Source: Hyphomicrobiales bacterium (GTDB lineage: Bacteria; Pseudomonadota; Alphaproteobacteria; Rhizobiales; Beijerinckiaceae). From it: a stretch of 64,000 nucleotides of DNA. The stretch covers positions 124,001-188,000 of the forward strand of contig JAIXZO010000006.1 in assembly GCA_027489535.1 (NCBI GenBank), read 5' to 3'. This document shows, one piece after another, positions 27,067-35,123 of this stretch. Numbering within the stretch: the stretch's first letter is position 1; each line of letters starts with the position of its first letter. The notes below the pieces were generated by a model. The model searched no databases. It was not told where the DNA came from and saw nothing but the letters and a program-made list of their open reading frames with translations. The position numbers and the translations under genes are program-made.

Positions 27067-28374
27067 ATGACGACGCGTCCCGAAGACCCCGAAGTCCGCG
27101 ACCCCGTCGTCGCAACGACGGAGCCGCGCCTGCTGCGCGTCCTCGGTCCGGGCTTGATCACCGGCGCGTCCGACGACGATCCGAGCGGCATCGCCACCTA
27201 TTCCCAAGCGGGCGCGCAATTCGGATACGCGATGGGCTGGACGCTGCTGTTCACCTATCCGCTGATGTCGGCGGTGCAGATGATCGCCGCCCGAATGGGA
27301 CGCACCACGGGCAAGGGCTTGGCGGGCGTGCTGCGCCTGCATTCGCCCGCTTGGCTGCTGCAGAGCGTCGTGACGCTGCTGCTCGTGGCGAACACGATCA
27401 ATCTCGGGGCCGATCTGGGGGCGATGGCGGATGCAATGACGCTGCTCGTCCCGGGGCCGCGCTGGCCGTTCATTCTGTTTTTTTCGGGGCTGTGCATCTA
27501 TCTGCAGGTGTTCCTGCAATACACGCGCTACGTCGCCGTCCTGAAATGGCTGACCTTGGTGCTGTTCGCGTATTTCGCGGCACTGGCGGCGGCGCATGTG
27601 GACTGGACGAAGGCGGCCGCCGGCATCTTCATTCCGAAACTGACGTGGAACGCCGACTTCGTCGCGACGATCCTGGCGGTGTTCGGCACCACCATCAGCC
27701 CGTATCTCTTTTTCTGGCAGGCAGCGGAAGAGGTGGAAGACATTCACGCCTACCGGCGTCGCAAGAGCCTGCGCCGGGAACCCGAGCAAGGCGAGGCCGC
27801 GCTGGCGCGCATCGAACTCGACACCTTGGTCGGGATGGCATTTTCCAATCTGGTCGCCTTGGCGATCATGATGACGACCGCGGCGACGCTCAACGCGCAG
27901 GGCATCACGGAAATCCGGACCTCGGCGGACGCGGCGGCGGCCCTCAAGCCCATCGCCGGCGAATTCGCCTTCATCGTGTTCACGCTCGGCATCGTCGGCA
28001 CGGGCCTTCTCGCCGTTCCCGTGCTCGCAGGGTCGGCGGCCTATGCCTTGGGCGAGTCGCGCAAATGGCCCGTGGGATTTTCCCGCGACTGGCAGAAGGC
28101 GAAGGCCTTTTACGGCACGGTGGCGCTGGCGACGCTCGTCGGGATGGTGATCAACTTCACCGACATCAACCCCATCCGGGCGCTCTTCTGGAGCGCGGTG
28201 CTGAACGGCGCGGCGGCGGTGCCGGTGATGATCGCGATGATGATCCTCGCCACCCGCGAAAGCGTGATGGGAGCCTTCATCGTCACCGGAAGCCTGAAAT
28301 GGCTGGGTTGGACGGCGACCCTCGTCATGGCGGCGACGGTGCTGGCGATGGTCGTGACGACGTTCACCGGCTGA
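27067..28374 (+). CDS. Nramp-related divalent metal transporter
   Basis: 435 aa with about 11 hydrophobic helices, LeuT-like fold. Helix 1 carries GASDDDPSGIATYSQAGAQF where canonical Nramp has DPGN, and helix 6 reads GTTISPYLFFWQA where canonical Nramp has MPHN. Both metal-binding positions are therefore altered, as in the Nramp-related branch, and substrate preference (Mn, Fe or Mg) should not be assumed. ATG 27067 is preferred over an upstream alternative at 27034. Downstream is a His-rich secreted protein and copper genes, so a metal-homeostasis neighbourhood is clear, but separate promoters are likely. Confidence 0.85.
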   Translation: MTTRPEDPEVRDPVVATTEPRLLRVLGPGLITGASDDDPSGIATYSQAGAQFGYAMGWTLLFTYPLMSAVQMIAARMGRTTGKGLAGVLRLHSPAWLLQSVVTLLLVANTINLGADLGAMADAMTLLVPGPRWPFILFFSGLCIYLQVFLQYTRYVAVLKWLTLVLFAYFAALAAAHVDWTKAAAGIFIPKLTWNADFVATILAVFGTTISPYLFFWQAAEEVEDIHAYRRRKSLRREPEQGEAALARIELDTLVGMAFSNLVALAIMMTTAATLNAQGITEIRTSADAAAALKPIAGEFAFIVFTLGIVGTGLLAVPVLAGSAAYALGESRKWPVGFSRDWQKAKAFYGTVALATLVGMVINFTDINPIRALFWSAVLNGAAAVPVMIAMMILATRESVMGAFIVTGSLKWLGWTATLVMAATVLAMVVTTFTG

Positions 28375-28419
28375 GCCGTCGCGATGGCGCGCCTGCACCA
28401 TCGAGCGGCGGCCGTCGGA

Positions 28420-28450
28420 TTGCCGCGTCCCTGCGCTCCCCCGCAATGAC
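28420..28450. repeat. Fragment of a CGCAATGACG-ended intergenic repeat
   Basis: TTGCCGCGTCCCTGCGCTCC ... CGCAATGACG resembles one arm of the GTCATTGCGAGGAGC-type repeats of related genomes. Only one arm is seen here, so the call is tentative. Confidence 0.35.
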
Positions 28451-28511
28451 GTGGGGGCGCAAGTGCCGCGCAGCCCTTGGAATCCGGAGAATGAGGGTGC
28501 ATGTTGCGGAC

Positions 28512-28907
28512 ATGAAGCTGATCGTCGTCATCATGATCGGGCTGTCCGTCGCGCTGTTCTCGGCGGGGCGAAGCATCGCCGCGTTCACGGACCGCGCTCC
28601 GACGGCGGCCGCCGCGCACCATCACGGCGCCGATCATCATCATGGGCACGATCATGGCCAGGCGCACGGCAAGGACCTTGCGGCCGCGCACGGCGACGAG
28701 ACCGATCACGACGGCTCGTCCGACCCACGGGCCGACGGATCGTGCGGCTCGGCGTGCTGCACCTCGGCCTGCCATGCGGTCGCGACGCTCGTTCCCGTGA
28801 TGCCGTTCGTGCCCGCCTTCATGTCGACGGCGCTCGATCCGCAGGACGCGCCCGAGCTTTGCGGGGACGCGCCGCCGGGCTTCGACAGACCGCCCCGCAC
28901 CGCCTGA
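28512..28907 (+). CDS. His-rich secreted metal-binding protein
   Basis: 131 aa. An N-terminal hydrophobic signal (MKLIVVIMIGLSVALFSAG) is followed by a His-rich stretch (HHHGADHHHGHDHGQAHG), then an acidic/His segment and a Cys cluster CGSACCTSACHA. The C-terminus is Pro/Asp-rich. Such proteins bind Cu, Zn or Ni in the periplasm. CopL- or CzcI-like small proteins have similar composition, but I cannot assign a family. ATG 28491 is an alternative start seven codons upstream, with GGAG too close to it. The gene opens the copper cluster that continues to 32874. Confidence 0.7.
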   Translation: MKLIVVIMIGLSVALFSAGRSIAAFTDRAPTAAAAHHHGADHHHGHDHGQAHGKDLAAAHGDETDHDGSSDPRADGSCGSACCTSACHAVATLVPVMPFVPAFMSTALDPQDAPELCGDAPPGFDRPPRTA

Positions 28908-29010
28908 CGGCCGGGGCCCGGCCCCGTTCGAACGCGTCCCGCCGCGCATCCATGCGCGGAAACTCGAATGCGCGTGGGCGCGCGTCATCGGCCTCTTCGA
29001 GATCCCTTTC

Positions 29011-29244
29011 ATGATCAGAATGTTGAGTGCGGCATGTGTTGCCGCCGGTTTTGCCGCAACCCTTGCGGCCTGTTCGACCGTTCCTGCGCATTTGGCGGCT
29101 CCCGCCGACGTCCGCAGCCCCCATCGAGCCCTTGCGCCCGCCACGGTGCTCGCGGGCGCGGGGCGCGAGGAGGTTGCGGAGGCGGGCGAATGGCAGGACC
29201 TGAACCGGCGCGTGGCGCCGACGGGAGGCGCTCATGCGCGCTGA
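29011..29244 (+). CDS. Small lipoprotein at the head of the copper efflux operon
   Basis: 77 aa. Signal peptide with lipobox ATLAACST, so the mature protein starts at Cys21. The remainder is a short, Ala-rich polar segment with no domain I recognise. Its last 11 nt overlap the start of the TolC-type gene (29234), so the two are coupled. A similar small ORF precedes the outer-membrane channel in several Rhizobiales copper operons, which supports it being real. No function is proposed beyond envelope localisation. Confidence 0.6.
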   Translation: MIRMLSAACVAAGFAATLAACSTVPAHLAAPADVRSPHRALAPATVLAGAGREEVAEAGEWQDLNRRVAPTGGAHAR

Positions 29245-30667
29245 ACGCACCCTGCTGCGCCTCGCGGCCGCGGTCGCGTCGGCGGCCGTTCTCGGCGGCT
29301 GCGTCGCGGGCGATTCCTTCTCGGTCGTGCGCGAGCGGACCGCAAACGAGATCGGGACCGCGCCGCGCATCGTGGCGACGGATGCGGATGCCGCCGAGGT
29401 TCGTGCCGCCACGGCGGACCTGTTGCGCCGACCGCTGACGGCGGATGCTGCGGTGCGCATCGCGCTGTCGAACAGCCGCAGTCTTCAGGCCGCCTATAAT
29501 GAAATGGGGATTGCCGACGCCGCGCTGATCCGGGGGAGCCTGCCCTCGAACCCGAAAATCGGGATCAGCCGGACGACGGGCGGGGCCGAATTCGAGATCG
29601 AGCGCGAAATTCTCGCCGGCATTTTCGGCCTCGTCACGCTGCCGGTGCGGCGGGAGATCGCAAGCGAGCAATTGCGCGCAGCCCAGATGCGCGCGGCCGA
29701 GGCGACGCTGCGCACCGCAGTCGACGCACGACGCCAGTTCCATCGCGCGGTGGCGGCCGGCGAGCGCGTCGCGGGGCTGCGGGAGGTGAAGGTGCTGACG
29801 GATGCCGGCGCGGACCTCGCCAAGAAGCTGGGCGAGAGCGGCGGCATGAACCGGCTCGATCAGGCGCGCGAATTGGTGTTGGCGGCCGAACTCGACAATC
29901 AACTGGCCCGCGCGCGGCTGGACGAACGGCTGGAAAAGGAACGGCTCGTGCGCATGCTCGGACTATGGGGCGACGTGACGGACGTCAAACTGCCGCCCCG
30001 CCTGCCGAAACTGCCGGCCTCGGTGCGCAGCGCGGCGGATGCCGAGGCGCAGGCGATCGCGCGGCGCGTGGACCTGCAGGCCGCGCGCCACGATCTCGCC
30101 GCGCTGGCCGCGTCGCTGGGGCTGACGCAGGCGACCCGCTTCGTGACCGACGTCGAACTGATCGGGGCGCGGAGCTATTCCCGCTCCTTCGGGGAGGACG
30201 GACACAGGGAGACGACGCGCACGCGCAAGCTCGGGTTGGAACTCGAAATTCCCCTGTTCGATTTCGGTGCGGCGCGGGCCTTGGATGCGGAGCAACGCTA
30301 CATGCGCGCCGCCAATCTCTTGGCCGACAAGGCGATCAAGGTGCGCTCCGAAGCGCGCGAGGCCTATCTCGCCTATCGGGGCACGTTCGAGATCGCGCGG
30401 CATCACGAGACGCGGATCTTGCCCCTGCGGGCGGTCATCCAGGAGGAATCGCTGCTGCATTACAGCGGCATGCTGACGGACGTCGCCGCGCTGCTCGCCG
30501 ACACGAAGGCGCAGATCGCGGCCCGGATGCAGGCCATCGACGCCAAGCGCGACTTCTGGATCGCGGAGAACGAATTGCGCGCGGCCCTTGCGGGCGGCGG
30601 AAGCGGCGTGTCGGTCGGCGGCGGCTCGGCGCCCGCCGCGGCGGGCGGCGAACCGGCCGGACATTGA
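29234..30667 (+). CDS. TolC/CusC-family outer membrane efflux lipoprotein
   Basis: 477 aa. Signal peptide with lipobox VLGGCVAG. Two homologous halves typical of outer-membrane efflux channels: LTADAAVRIALSNSRSLQAA (first coiled-coil entry), then LGLELEIPLFDFGAARALDA (second half strand and helix), with long helices between. The final segment is Gly/Ala-rich. In CusCBA-type systems this protein forms the exit duct for Cu/Ag. Here it is followed after 8 nt by the multicopper oxidase, and no CusB or CusA gene accompanies it. It starts within the preceding lipoprotein gene. Confidence 0.88.
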   Translation: MRAERTLLRLAAAVASAAVLGGCVAGDSFSVVRERTANEIGTAPRIVATDADAAEVRAATADLLRRPLTADAAVRIALSNSRSLQAAYNEMGIADAALIRGSLPSNPKIGISRTTGGAEFEIEREILAGIFGLVTLPVRREIASEQLRAAQMRAAEATLRTAVDARRQFHRAVAAGERVAGLREVKVLTDAGADLAKKLGESGGMNRLDQARELVLAAELDNQLARARLDERLEKERLVRMLGLWGDVTDVKLPPRLPKLPASVRSAADAEAQAIARRVDLQAARHDLAALAASLGLTQATRFVTDVELIGARSYSRSFGEDGHRETTRTRKLGLELEIPLFDFGAARALDAEQRYMRAANLLADKAIKVRSEAREAYLAYRGTFEIARHHETRILPLRAVIQEESLLHYSGMLTDVAALLADTKAQIAARMQAIDAKRDFWIAENELRAALAGGGSGVSVGGGSAPAAAGGEPAGH

Positions 30668-30675
30668 AGGAGAGC

Positions 30676-32073
30676 ATGATGGACATCTCACGACGCAACC
30701 TCGTGCGCGCGGGCGGCCTCGTCGTCGCCGCGGCCGGATTGGTGAGCGGCCGGACCGCCCTCGCCTCCATCCCCGAAGCGCCGACGGCGAAGGACGCCAA
30801 GACCGCGCCGCCCGCCTTTCCGAACACGGGGCCGGATTATCAGCCCGTGGTGACGCTGAACGGCTGGAGCCTGCCTTGGCGCATGAACGGGGACTGGAAG
30901 GAGTTCCACCTCGTCGCCGAACCCGTGGTGCGCGAAATCGCGCCCGGGATGGTCGCCAATCTCTGGGGCTACAACGGGCAGTCGCCGGGGCCGACGCTGG
31001 AAGCGGTGGAGGGCGACAAGGTGCGCGTCTTCGTCACCAACCGCCTGCCGGAAAACACGGCGGTGCATTGGCACGGACAGCGGCTGCCGAACGGCATGGA
31101 CGGCGTCGGCGGCCTGACGCAGCCGCATATTCCGCCGGGCAAAACCTTCGTCTACGAGTTCCAACTCCGGCGCAGCGGCACCTTCATGTACCACCCGCAT
31201 TCCGACGAGATGGTGCAGATGGCGATGGGGATGATGGGGCTGTTCATCGTGCATCCGCGCGACCCCGCCTTCCGACGGGTGGACCGCGATTTCGCGTTTC
31301 TGCTCAACGCATTCGACATCAAGGCGGGCGCGCGCGTGCCGAACGTCAACACGATGCTCGACTTCAACCTGTGGTGCTGGAACAGCCGCGCCTTTCCCGG
31401 CATCGAGCCGTTCGTCGTCGGCAAGAACGACAAGGTGCGCATCCGCTTCGGCAATCTGACGATGACCAATCACCCGATCCACATGCACGGCTACGAATTC
31501 AAGGTGTCGGGCACGGACGGAGGCTGGGTGCCGGAAGAGGCGGCATGGCCGGAGGTGTCGATCGACGTCGCCGTCGGGCAGATGCGGTCCTTCGACTTCG
31601 TGGCCGACGAGGTCGGCGATTGGGCGATCCATTGCCATAAGTCGCACCACACGATGAACCCGATGGGCCACGCGGTGAAGACCTATATCGGCGTGGACAA
31701 GAAGGAGGTCGCCAAGCGCATCCAAAAGCTCGTGCCGGGCTACATGCCCATGGGCTCCGCCGGCATGGGCGAGATGGGCTCGATGGAGATGGCGATCCCC
31801 GACAACACGCTGCCGATGATGACGGGCTACGCGCAGTTCGGGCCGGTCGAGATGGGCGGCATGTTCTCGGTGGTGAAGGTGCGCGAAGGCCTGTCGCGGA
31901 CCGACTACGCCGATCCCGGCTGGTTCAAGCACCCCGAGGGCACGGTCGCGTTCGAATACAAGGGCGCGCCGATGCAAAACCCGCCGCGTGCGGAACGGCC
32001 GAAGTCGGAACCCGGATTTTCGGTCGTCGACCCGCGTACGAAGCCCAAGACCGGCCATGACGGCCATCACTGA
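30676..32073 (+). CDS. Multicopper oxidase (CopA/CueO-like), Tat-exported
   Basis: 465 aa. Twin-arginine signal SRRNLVRAGG. Copper ligands in the four canonical motifs: HWHG, YHPHSD, HPIHMHG and HCHKSHH with an axial Met five residues on. A Met-rich insert (GMGEMGSMEMAIP) near residue 365 suits periplasmic Cu(I) binding. It likely oxidises Cu(I) to the less toxic Cu(II). It is shorter than plasmid CopA. Two adjacent ATGs at 30676 and 30679, with GGAGAG upstream. It lies between the efflux channel and a cupredoxin, 7 nt before the latter, so one operon is clear. Confidence 0.93.
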   Translation: MMDISRRNLVRAGGLVVAAAGLVSGRTALASIPEAPTAKDAKTAPPAFPNTGPDYQPVVTLNGWSLPWRMNGDWKEFHLVAEPVVREIAPGMVANLWGYNGQSPGPTLEAVEGDKVRVFVTNRLPENTAVHWHGQRLPNGMDGVGGLTQPHIPPGKTFVYEFQLRRSGTFMYHPHSDEMVQMAMGMMGLFIVHPRDPAFRRVDRDFAFLLNAFDIKAGARVPNVNTMLDFNLWCWNSRAFPGIEPFVVGKNDKVRIRFGNLTMTNHPIHMHGYEFKVSGTDGGWVPEEAAWPEVSIDVAVGQMRSFDFVADEVGDWAIHCHKSHHTMNPMGHAVKTYIGVDKKEVAKRIQKLVPGYMPMGSAGMGEMGSMEMAIPDNTLPMMTGYAQFGPVEMGGMFSVVKVREGLSRTDYADPGWFKHPEGTVAFEYKGAPMQNPPRAERPKSEPGFSVVDPRTKPKTGHDGHH

Positions 32074-32080
32074 GGACGCC

Positions 32081-32560
32081 ATGATCATCAAGAGCATTTT
32101 CGTTTCTGCCGCCCTCGCGGCGGCGCTCGCCGCGATGCCCGCCCGGGCGGGCGGTCCGGCCGGCCACGCCCACGACATGACCGCGTTCGGGCGGCCCGGC
32201 GACCCCAAAAAGGCCGCACGGACCGTCGAAATCGTGATGCGGGAGGGCTCGGGCATGATGGAGTTCGTCCCCAACGCGATCACGGTGAAGAAGGGCGAGC
32301 AGGTCCGCTTCAAGCTCCGCAATGCGGGCGCTCTCGACCATGAACTCGTGCTCGGCACGCTGGAGGAGAACCTCAAGCATGCGGAGGAGATGAAGAAGAA
32401 CCCCGACATGGAGCATGACGACCCCAACGCCAAACGCCTCGCGCCGAACAAGTCGGGCGAGATCCTTTGGCGGTTCGACAAGGCGGGGGACTTCGATTTC
32501 TCCTGCCTGATCCCCGGCCATCGCGAGGCCGGGATGTCGGGCAAGGTCGTGGTGCGTTGA
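32081..32560 (+). CDS. Cupredoxin-domain periplasmic protein
   Basis: 159 aa. Signal peptide ending MPARAGG, followed by HAHDM, then a plastocyanin-like domain. The type 1 copper ligands are His in NAGALDHELVLGT, Cys in FDFSCLIPGH, His in PGHREAGM and the Met after it. A KKGEQVRFKLRNAG strand precedes the first His. A charged Met/His-rich loop (EEMKKNPDMEHDD) lies between. A probable electron or copper carrier to the multicopper oxidase encoded just upstream. ATG 32081 has TGAGGA six bases upstream; the preceding stop lies in that motif. Confidence 0.9.
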   Translation: MIIKSIFVSAALAAALAAMPARAGGPAGHAHDMTAFGRPGDPKKAARTVEIVMREGSGMMEFVPNAITVKKGEQVRFKLRNAGALDHELVLGTLEENLKHAEEMKKNPDMEHDDPNAKRLAPNKSGEILWRFDKAGDFDFSCLIPGHREAGMSGKVVVR

Positions 32561-32577
32561 AGCAAGGAGAACGAGGC

Positions 32578-32874
32578 ATGAAACGCATTTTCCTCAGCGC
32601 CGCACTGGCGGCCGCCCTCGCCCTCGGCGGCCCGAGCTTCGCCCAGACCGCGACCGCGGTGGGGGGCGTGGTGACCAAGATCGACGAAGGCGCCGAGAAG
32701 ATCACGATCAAGCATGAGCCCATCCCCAATCTCGACATGGGCGAGATGACGATGGTGTTCAAAGCGGCCGACAAGGCGATGCTCAAGCAGGTGAAGAAGG
32801 GCGACAAGATCCGCTTCACCGCCGACCGGGTGAACGGCCAGATCACCGTCACCTCCATCGCCAAGGCGAAGTAG
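32578..32874 (+). CDS. CusF-like periplasmic copper-binding protein
   Basis: 98 aa. Signal peptide (cleavage near PSFAQT), then an OB-fold CusF domain: GGVVTKIDEGAEKITIKHEP ... LDMGEMTMVFKA ... VKKGDKIRF. The copper ligands His (KHEP) and Met pair (EMTM) are present. The Trp that caps Cu(I) in E. coli CusF is replaced by Met in LDMGEM. CusF normally passes Cu(I)/Ag(I) to CusB, but no CusB is encoded here. The ribosome-binding site AAGGAG lies 13 nt upstream; last gene of the cluster. Confidence 0.9.
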   Translation: MKRIFLSAALAAALALGGPSFAQTATAVGGVVTKIDEGAEKITIKHEPIPNLDMGEMTMVFKAADKAMLKQVKKGDKIRFTADRVNGQITVTSIAKAK

Positions 32875-32910
32875 GCGGAAGCACCGGAACAAATCCGGCC
32901 TTAGGTTAGG

Positions 32911-33756
32911 CTAGGCGGCCAGATCCAGAACTTCCGAAGCAGCCTGATCGACCGTAGTCGCGTGACGAACAGCTAATCCATCCGCTTCCGCCTCGTGCTC
33001 AAGTTCACGCTGCGCCCGGGCCGCGGCGGCTAGTAGTTTCTCGCCATAGGTGATGTCGTCCTGCCGAGGGGCGCCAAGAATGAGCCGGCCAACGTCTAGC
33101 AGCCCCCGCTCTTTGACCTTCGTAAGCTCATAAAGCTTGGCTCTTGCCGATTTCATAGAACTCGAAATACTATTTGGTCTGAGCGTATCGAAATTAGCCG
33201 CCCTCCTCTCAAATATAAAACCAATCTTTGGTGGCACGCCGCCGGCGATCAGCTCAATCTCGTGGTTGAAGCCACTCGAAAGTTCTGGTCTTTTCTGAAT
33301 TACTTCTTTCCGAACCATTGTGAGCCACTGCTTTGTGCTCTCGGTAGGCGATAGATATTCTTCGTCGCCTTCGAGGTCTTCGATGTTGGCCAAGAAGCAC
33401 GAGCGATACACCGCCTGCCGCAAGACGCCGAAGCGCTCTTGGCGGGACGAAGCCTCATTCCAATCGCCGAGGACGAAGCCGCTCATCGGAAACCGTATAC
33501 CGTCCGGTATCTCCTGCCTCCTAGCGTGGGCAAGAGCGGCTTCGATCATTGCGGAGACGTGCGCCCGCTTCGCACCGAAGAGCGAGCGAATGGCCTCATC
33601 TCGGACGGTTCGGACGACCTCGGTCCCGCCTTCGTCCGAAACCACGATGGCTACCGCAATCCTCTCGCCCGATCCGGCGATGGGCTCCAGATAGATCGGC
33701 GCCCAGCGCGCCCGATACGACGGTAGGCTCGGGACGGAAAGCTTGAGCTCGCTCAT
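32911..33756 (-). CDS. Unknown protein paired with the HipA-like kinase (DUF3037-like?)
   Basis: 281 aa, soluble, no signal peptide. N-terminal YRARWAPIYLEPIAGSGERI followed by AVAIVVSDEGG resembles the opening of DUF3037-type proteins (conserved invitation to YRxxxVRYVPDPxRGExxNVGVV), which often accompany HipA_2 kinases. The match is by eye and weak. The rest is helical and charged, with an Ala/Glu-rich C-terminus. Its ATG overlaps the upstream kinase stop by 4 nt (ATGA), so it is the second gene of a coupled pair. Local DNA is visibly poorer in GC than the copper genes beside it. Role unknown. Confidence 0.7.
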   Translation of the reverse strand: MSELKLSVPSLPSYRARWAPIYLEPIAGSGERIAVAIVVSDEGGTEVVRTVRDEAIRSLFGAKRAHVSAMIEAALAHARRQEIPDGIRFPMSGFVLGDWNEASSRQERFGVLRQAVYRSCFLANIEDLEGDEEYLSPTESTKQWLTMVRKEVIQKRPELSSGFNHEIELIAGGVPPKIGFIFERRAANFDTLRPNSISSSMKSARAKLYELTKVKERGLLDVGRLILGAPRQDDITYGEKLLAAAARAQRELEHEAEADGLAVRHATTVDQAASEVLDLAA

Positions 33757-34490
33757 AGGTCCATCCTCATTTGCTGCCGCGGGAAACGTCCCTTTATATG
33801 ATTGTCGATAAGCCTCAACCTTTCGCAAACGAACTGGGCGAACTGTTGTCCCAGATCGAGACTGCATATATTGGCGATCTGGCTTGCGCAGGTTTGCGCC
33901 ACTGTCTCGTGAAACTGCTCGGCAGATCGGAGGGCCGCCTTCAGCAAGCGCCGCATCCCCACCTCGTCACCGCCTCGCGCGGCTCGGAACGCGATCACGA
34001 GCATATTCTGATCCTCATAACCGGGATCGATGTTGAGAGCTTTGCCGTGGTCGATCAACACGAAGTCTGATTCATCCTTCCAAAGGATGTTGCCAGGATT
34101 GCGATCTCGGTTGTTGATCCACTCATCGAACGCGACCACGTCGGCCAAGGCCGGCCACTCCGCCATCAGCTCGCCCCATAGCTGCCAGCCGTTCGGTGCG
34201 TCGCCCAACACAAGGAATTGAGACAGGTTTGGATGCGGAAAGTCTACCGAACCGAACATCTGGCGACCAGTGTTCTGGTCGAACAGGATCAAGGGTTCTG
34301 CCGCCGGCAGGCCAAGCTCCAAGGCCAACAGCGAACAGAAGCACTCCGCCATGATCTCGGCCGGCGCAACGACCTTGGCGACCACGGGGACTTCCTCGCC
34401 AGCAACATCCGCGAAGCCCCTGACCGCCGAATTGACGCCCTGACGAACGGGCTTCGCTCCGGGCAGCAAAATTCCGATCCTGATGGGCAT
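33753..34490 (-). CDS. HipA-like (HipA_2-type) protein kinase
   Basis: 245 aa, about half the length of HipA, with no HipB-fold or N-terminal subdomain. Kinase features are visible: Lys39 in VPVVAKVV (ATP-anchoring), Glu49, the catalytic loop NRDRNPGNILW (127-137, Asp129 and Asn134) and the metal motif IDHGKAL (DxG 147-149). This matches the short HipA_2-like kinases. ATG 34490 is preferred; TTG 34499 is possible. It is the first gene of the pair with the unknown protein at 32911. No HipB-like regulator is adjacent. Substrate unknown; a toxin, defence or signalling role is inference. Confidence 0.8.
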   Translation of the reverse strand: MPIRIGILLPGAKPVRQGVNSAVRGFADVAGEEVPVVAKVVAPAEIMAECFCSLLALELGLPAAEPLILFDQNTGRQMFGSVDFPHPNLSQFLVLGDAPNGWQLWGELMAEWPALADVVAFDEWINNRDRNPGNILWKDESDFVLIDHGKALNIDPGYEDQNMLVIAFRAARGGDEVGMRRLLKAALRSAEQFHETVAQTCASQIANICSLDLGQQFAQFVCERLRLIDNHIKGRFPRQQMRMDL

Positions 34491-35048
34491 TTGATCCAAT
34501 CACGTCGCTTGCAATGATACGATTGTTCTTGCGCAGCGCCAGCGCTGTCAACGTGGCCTGGGTTGCATTGAGGTGCATCAACGGCGCGGGGCGCTTGGGT
34601 CTGCGCGGCAGGAGGAAGCGGACAGGACGGAGGTCGTCGCCGCGCATCAATTTCATACTTACAAGAGGGTGGTTCGCGTCAAAACGCTCGAAGCTCAGTT
34701 CGCGAAGACGCCTCGGATCGACCCGCAACAAAACTTGTGCGTAGCCCGGCGTCAGCGTGGGCCGGTTTCGATCGGGACGGTCAACCGGGAAGAGCGATCT
34801 TTGGATCTAGGAAGGCCCTGCGGCATCACGACTGCGATGTCCAGATAGCCTGAATGCCAATCGACCGAAAGATCGCTCATTCGGCTTCTCGCTTCCGATC
34901 AGAGCGTACCGAGTCGTTGCGATGCCCCCCGGACGTGAGAACGGCGCAAAAGGCATCAAGGGGACCGTGAGCGCTCCAAAGAGTGCTCCATCGGCGGCTG
35001 CATGCAGGTCAGAGGTTCAGGAATTCGGGCCTAAGCCCTTGATATGGT
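34491..35048. other. Gene-poor, AT-richer segment between the HipA-like kinase and tRNA-Val
   Basis: 558 bp with no convincing gene. On the minus strand a 42-codon frame (34752-34880, MSDLSVDWHSGYLDIAVVMP ...) ends just where a second frame opens and runs to about 34500 without a start (LTPGYAQVLRVDPRRLREL ...). Together they could be a frameshifted relic, but I recognise no family. The 40 nt adjoining the tRNA 3' end (ATATCAAGGGCTTAGG on the minus strand) look like sequence often found at tRNA-linked integration sites. No matching repeat was found at the other side. Confidence 0.4.
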
Positions 35049-35123
35049 TGGTGGGCGCGACAGGGATTGAACCTGTGACCCCTCCCGTGTGAAGGGAGTG
35101 CTCTCCCGCTGAGCTACGCGCCC
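35049..35123 (-). tRNA. tRNA-Val(CAC)
   Basis: Minus-strand cloverleaf GGGCGCGTAGCTCAGCGGGA ... TTCAATCCCTGTCGCGCCCA with an encoded CCA end. Acceptor stem GGGCGCG/CGCGCCC; anticodon stem CTCCC/GGGAG around the loop TTCACAC, giving anticodon CAC; T-loop TTCAATC. The 3' end faces the AT-richer HipA-like region. Confidence 0.97.

Noticed and set aside
30688-32892. 734-codon open frame antisense to the copper cluster
   Set aside because: The plus-strand genes have clear copper-binding motifs, signal peptides and ribosome-binding sites; the antisense frame has none.
32880-35048. Search for a duplicated tRNA-Val 3' end (att repeat)
   Set aside because: No copy of the tRNA 3' sequence was found on the far side of the AT-richer patch, so an integrated element is not proved.
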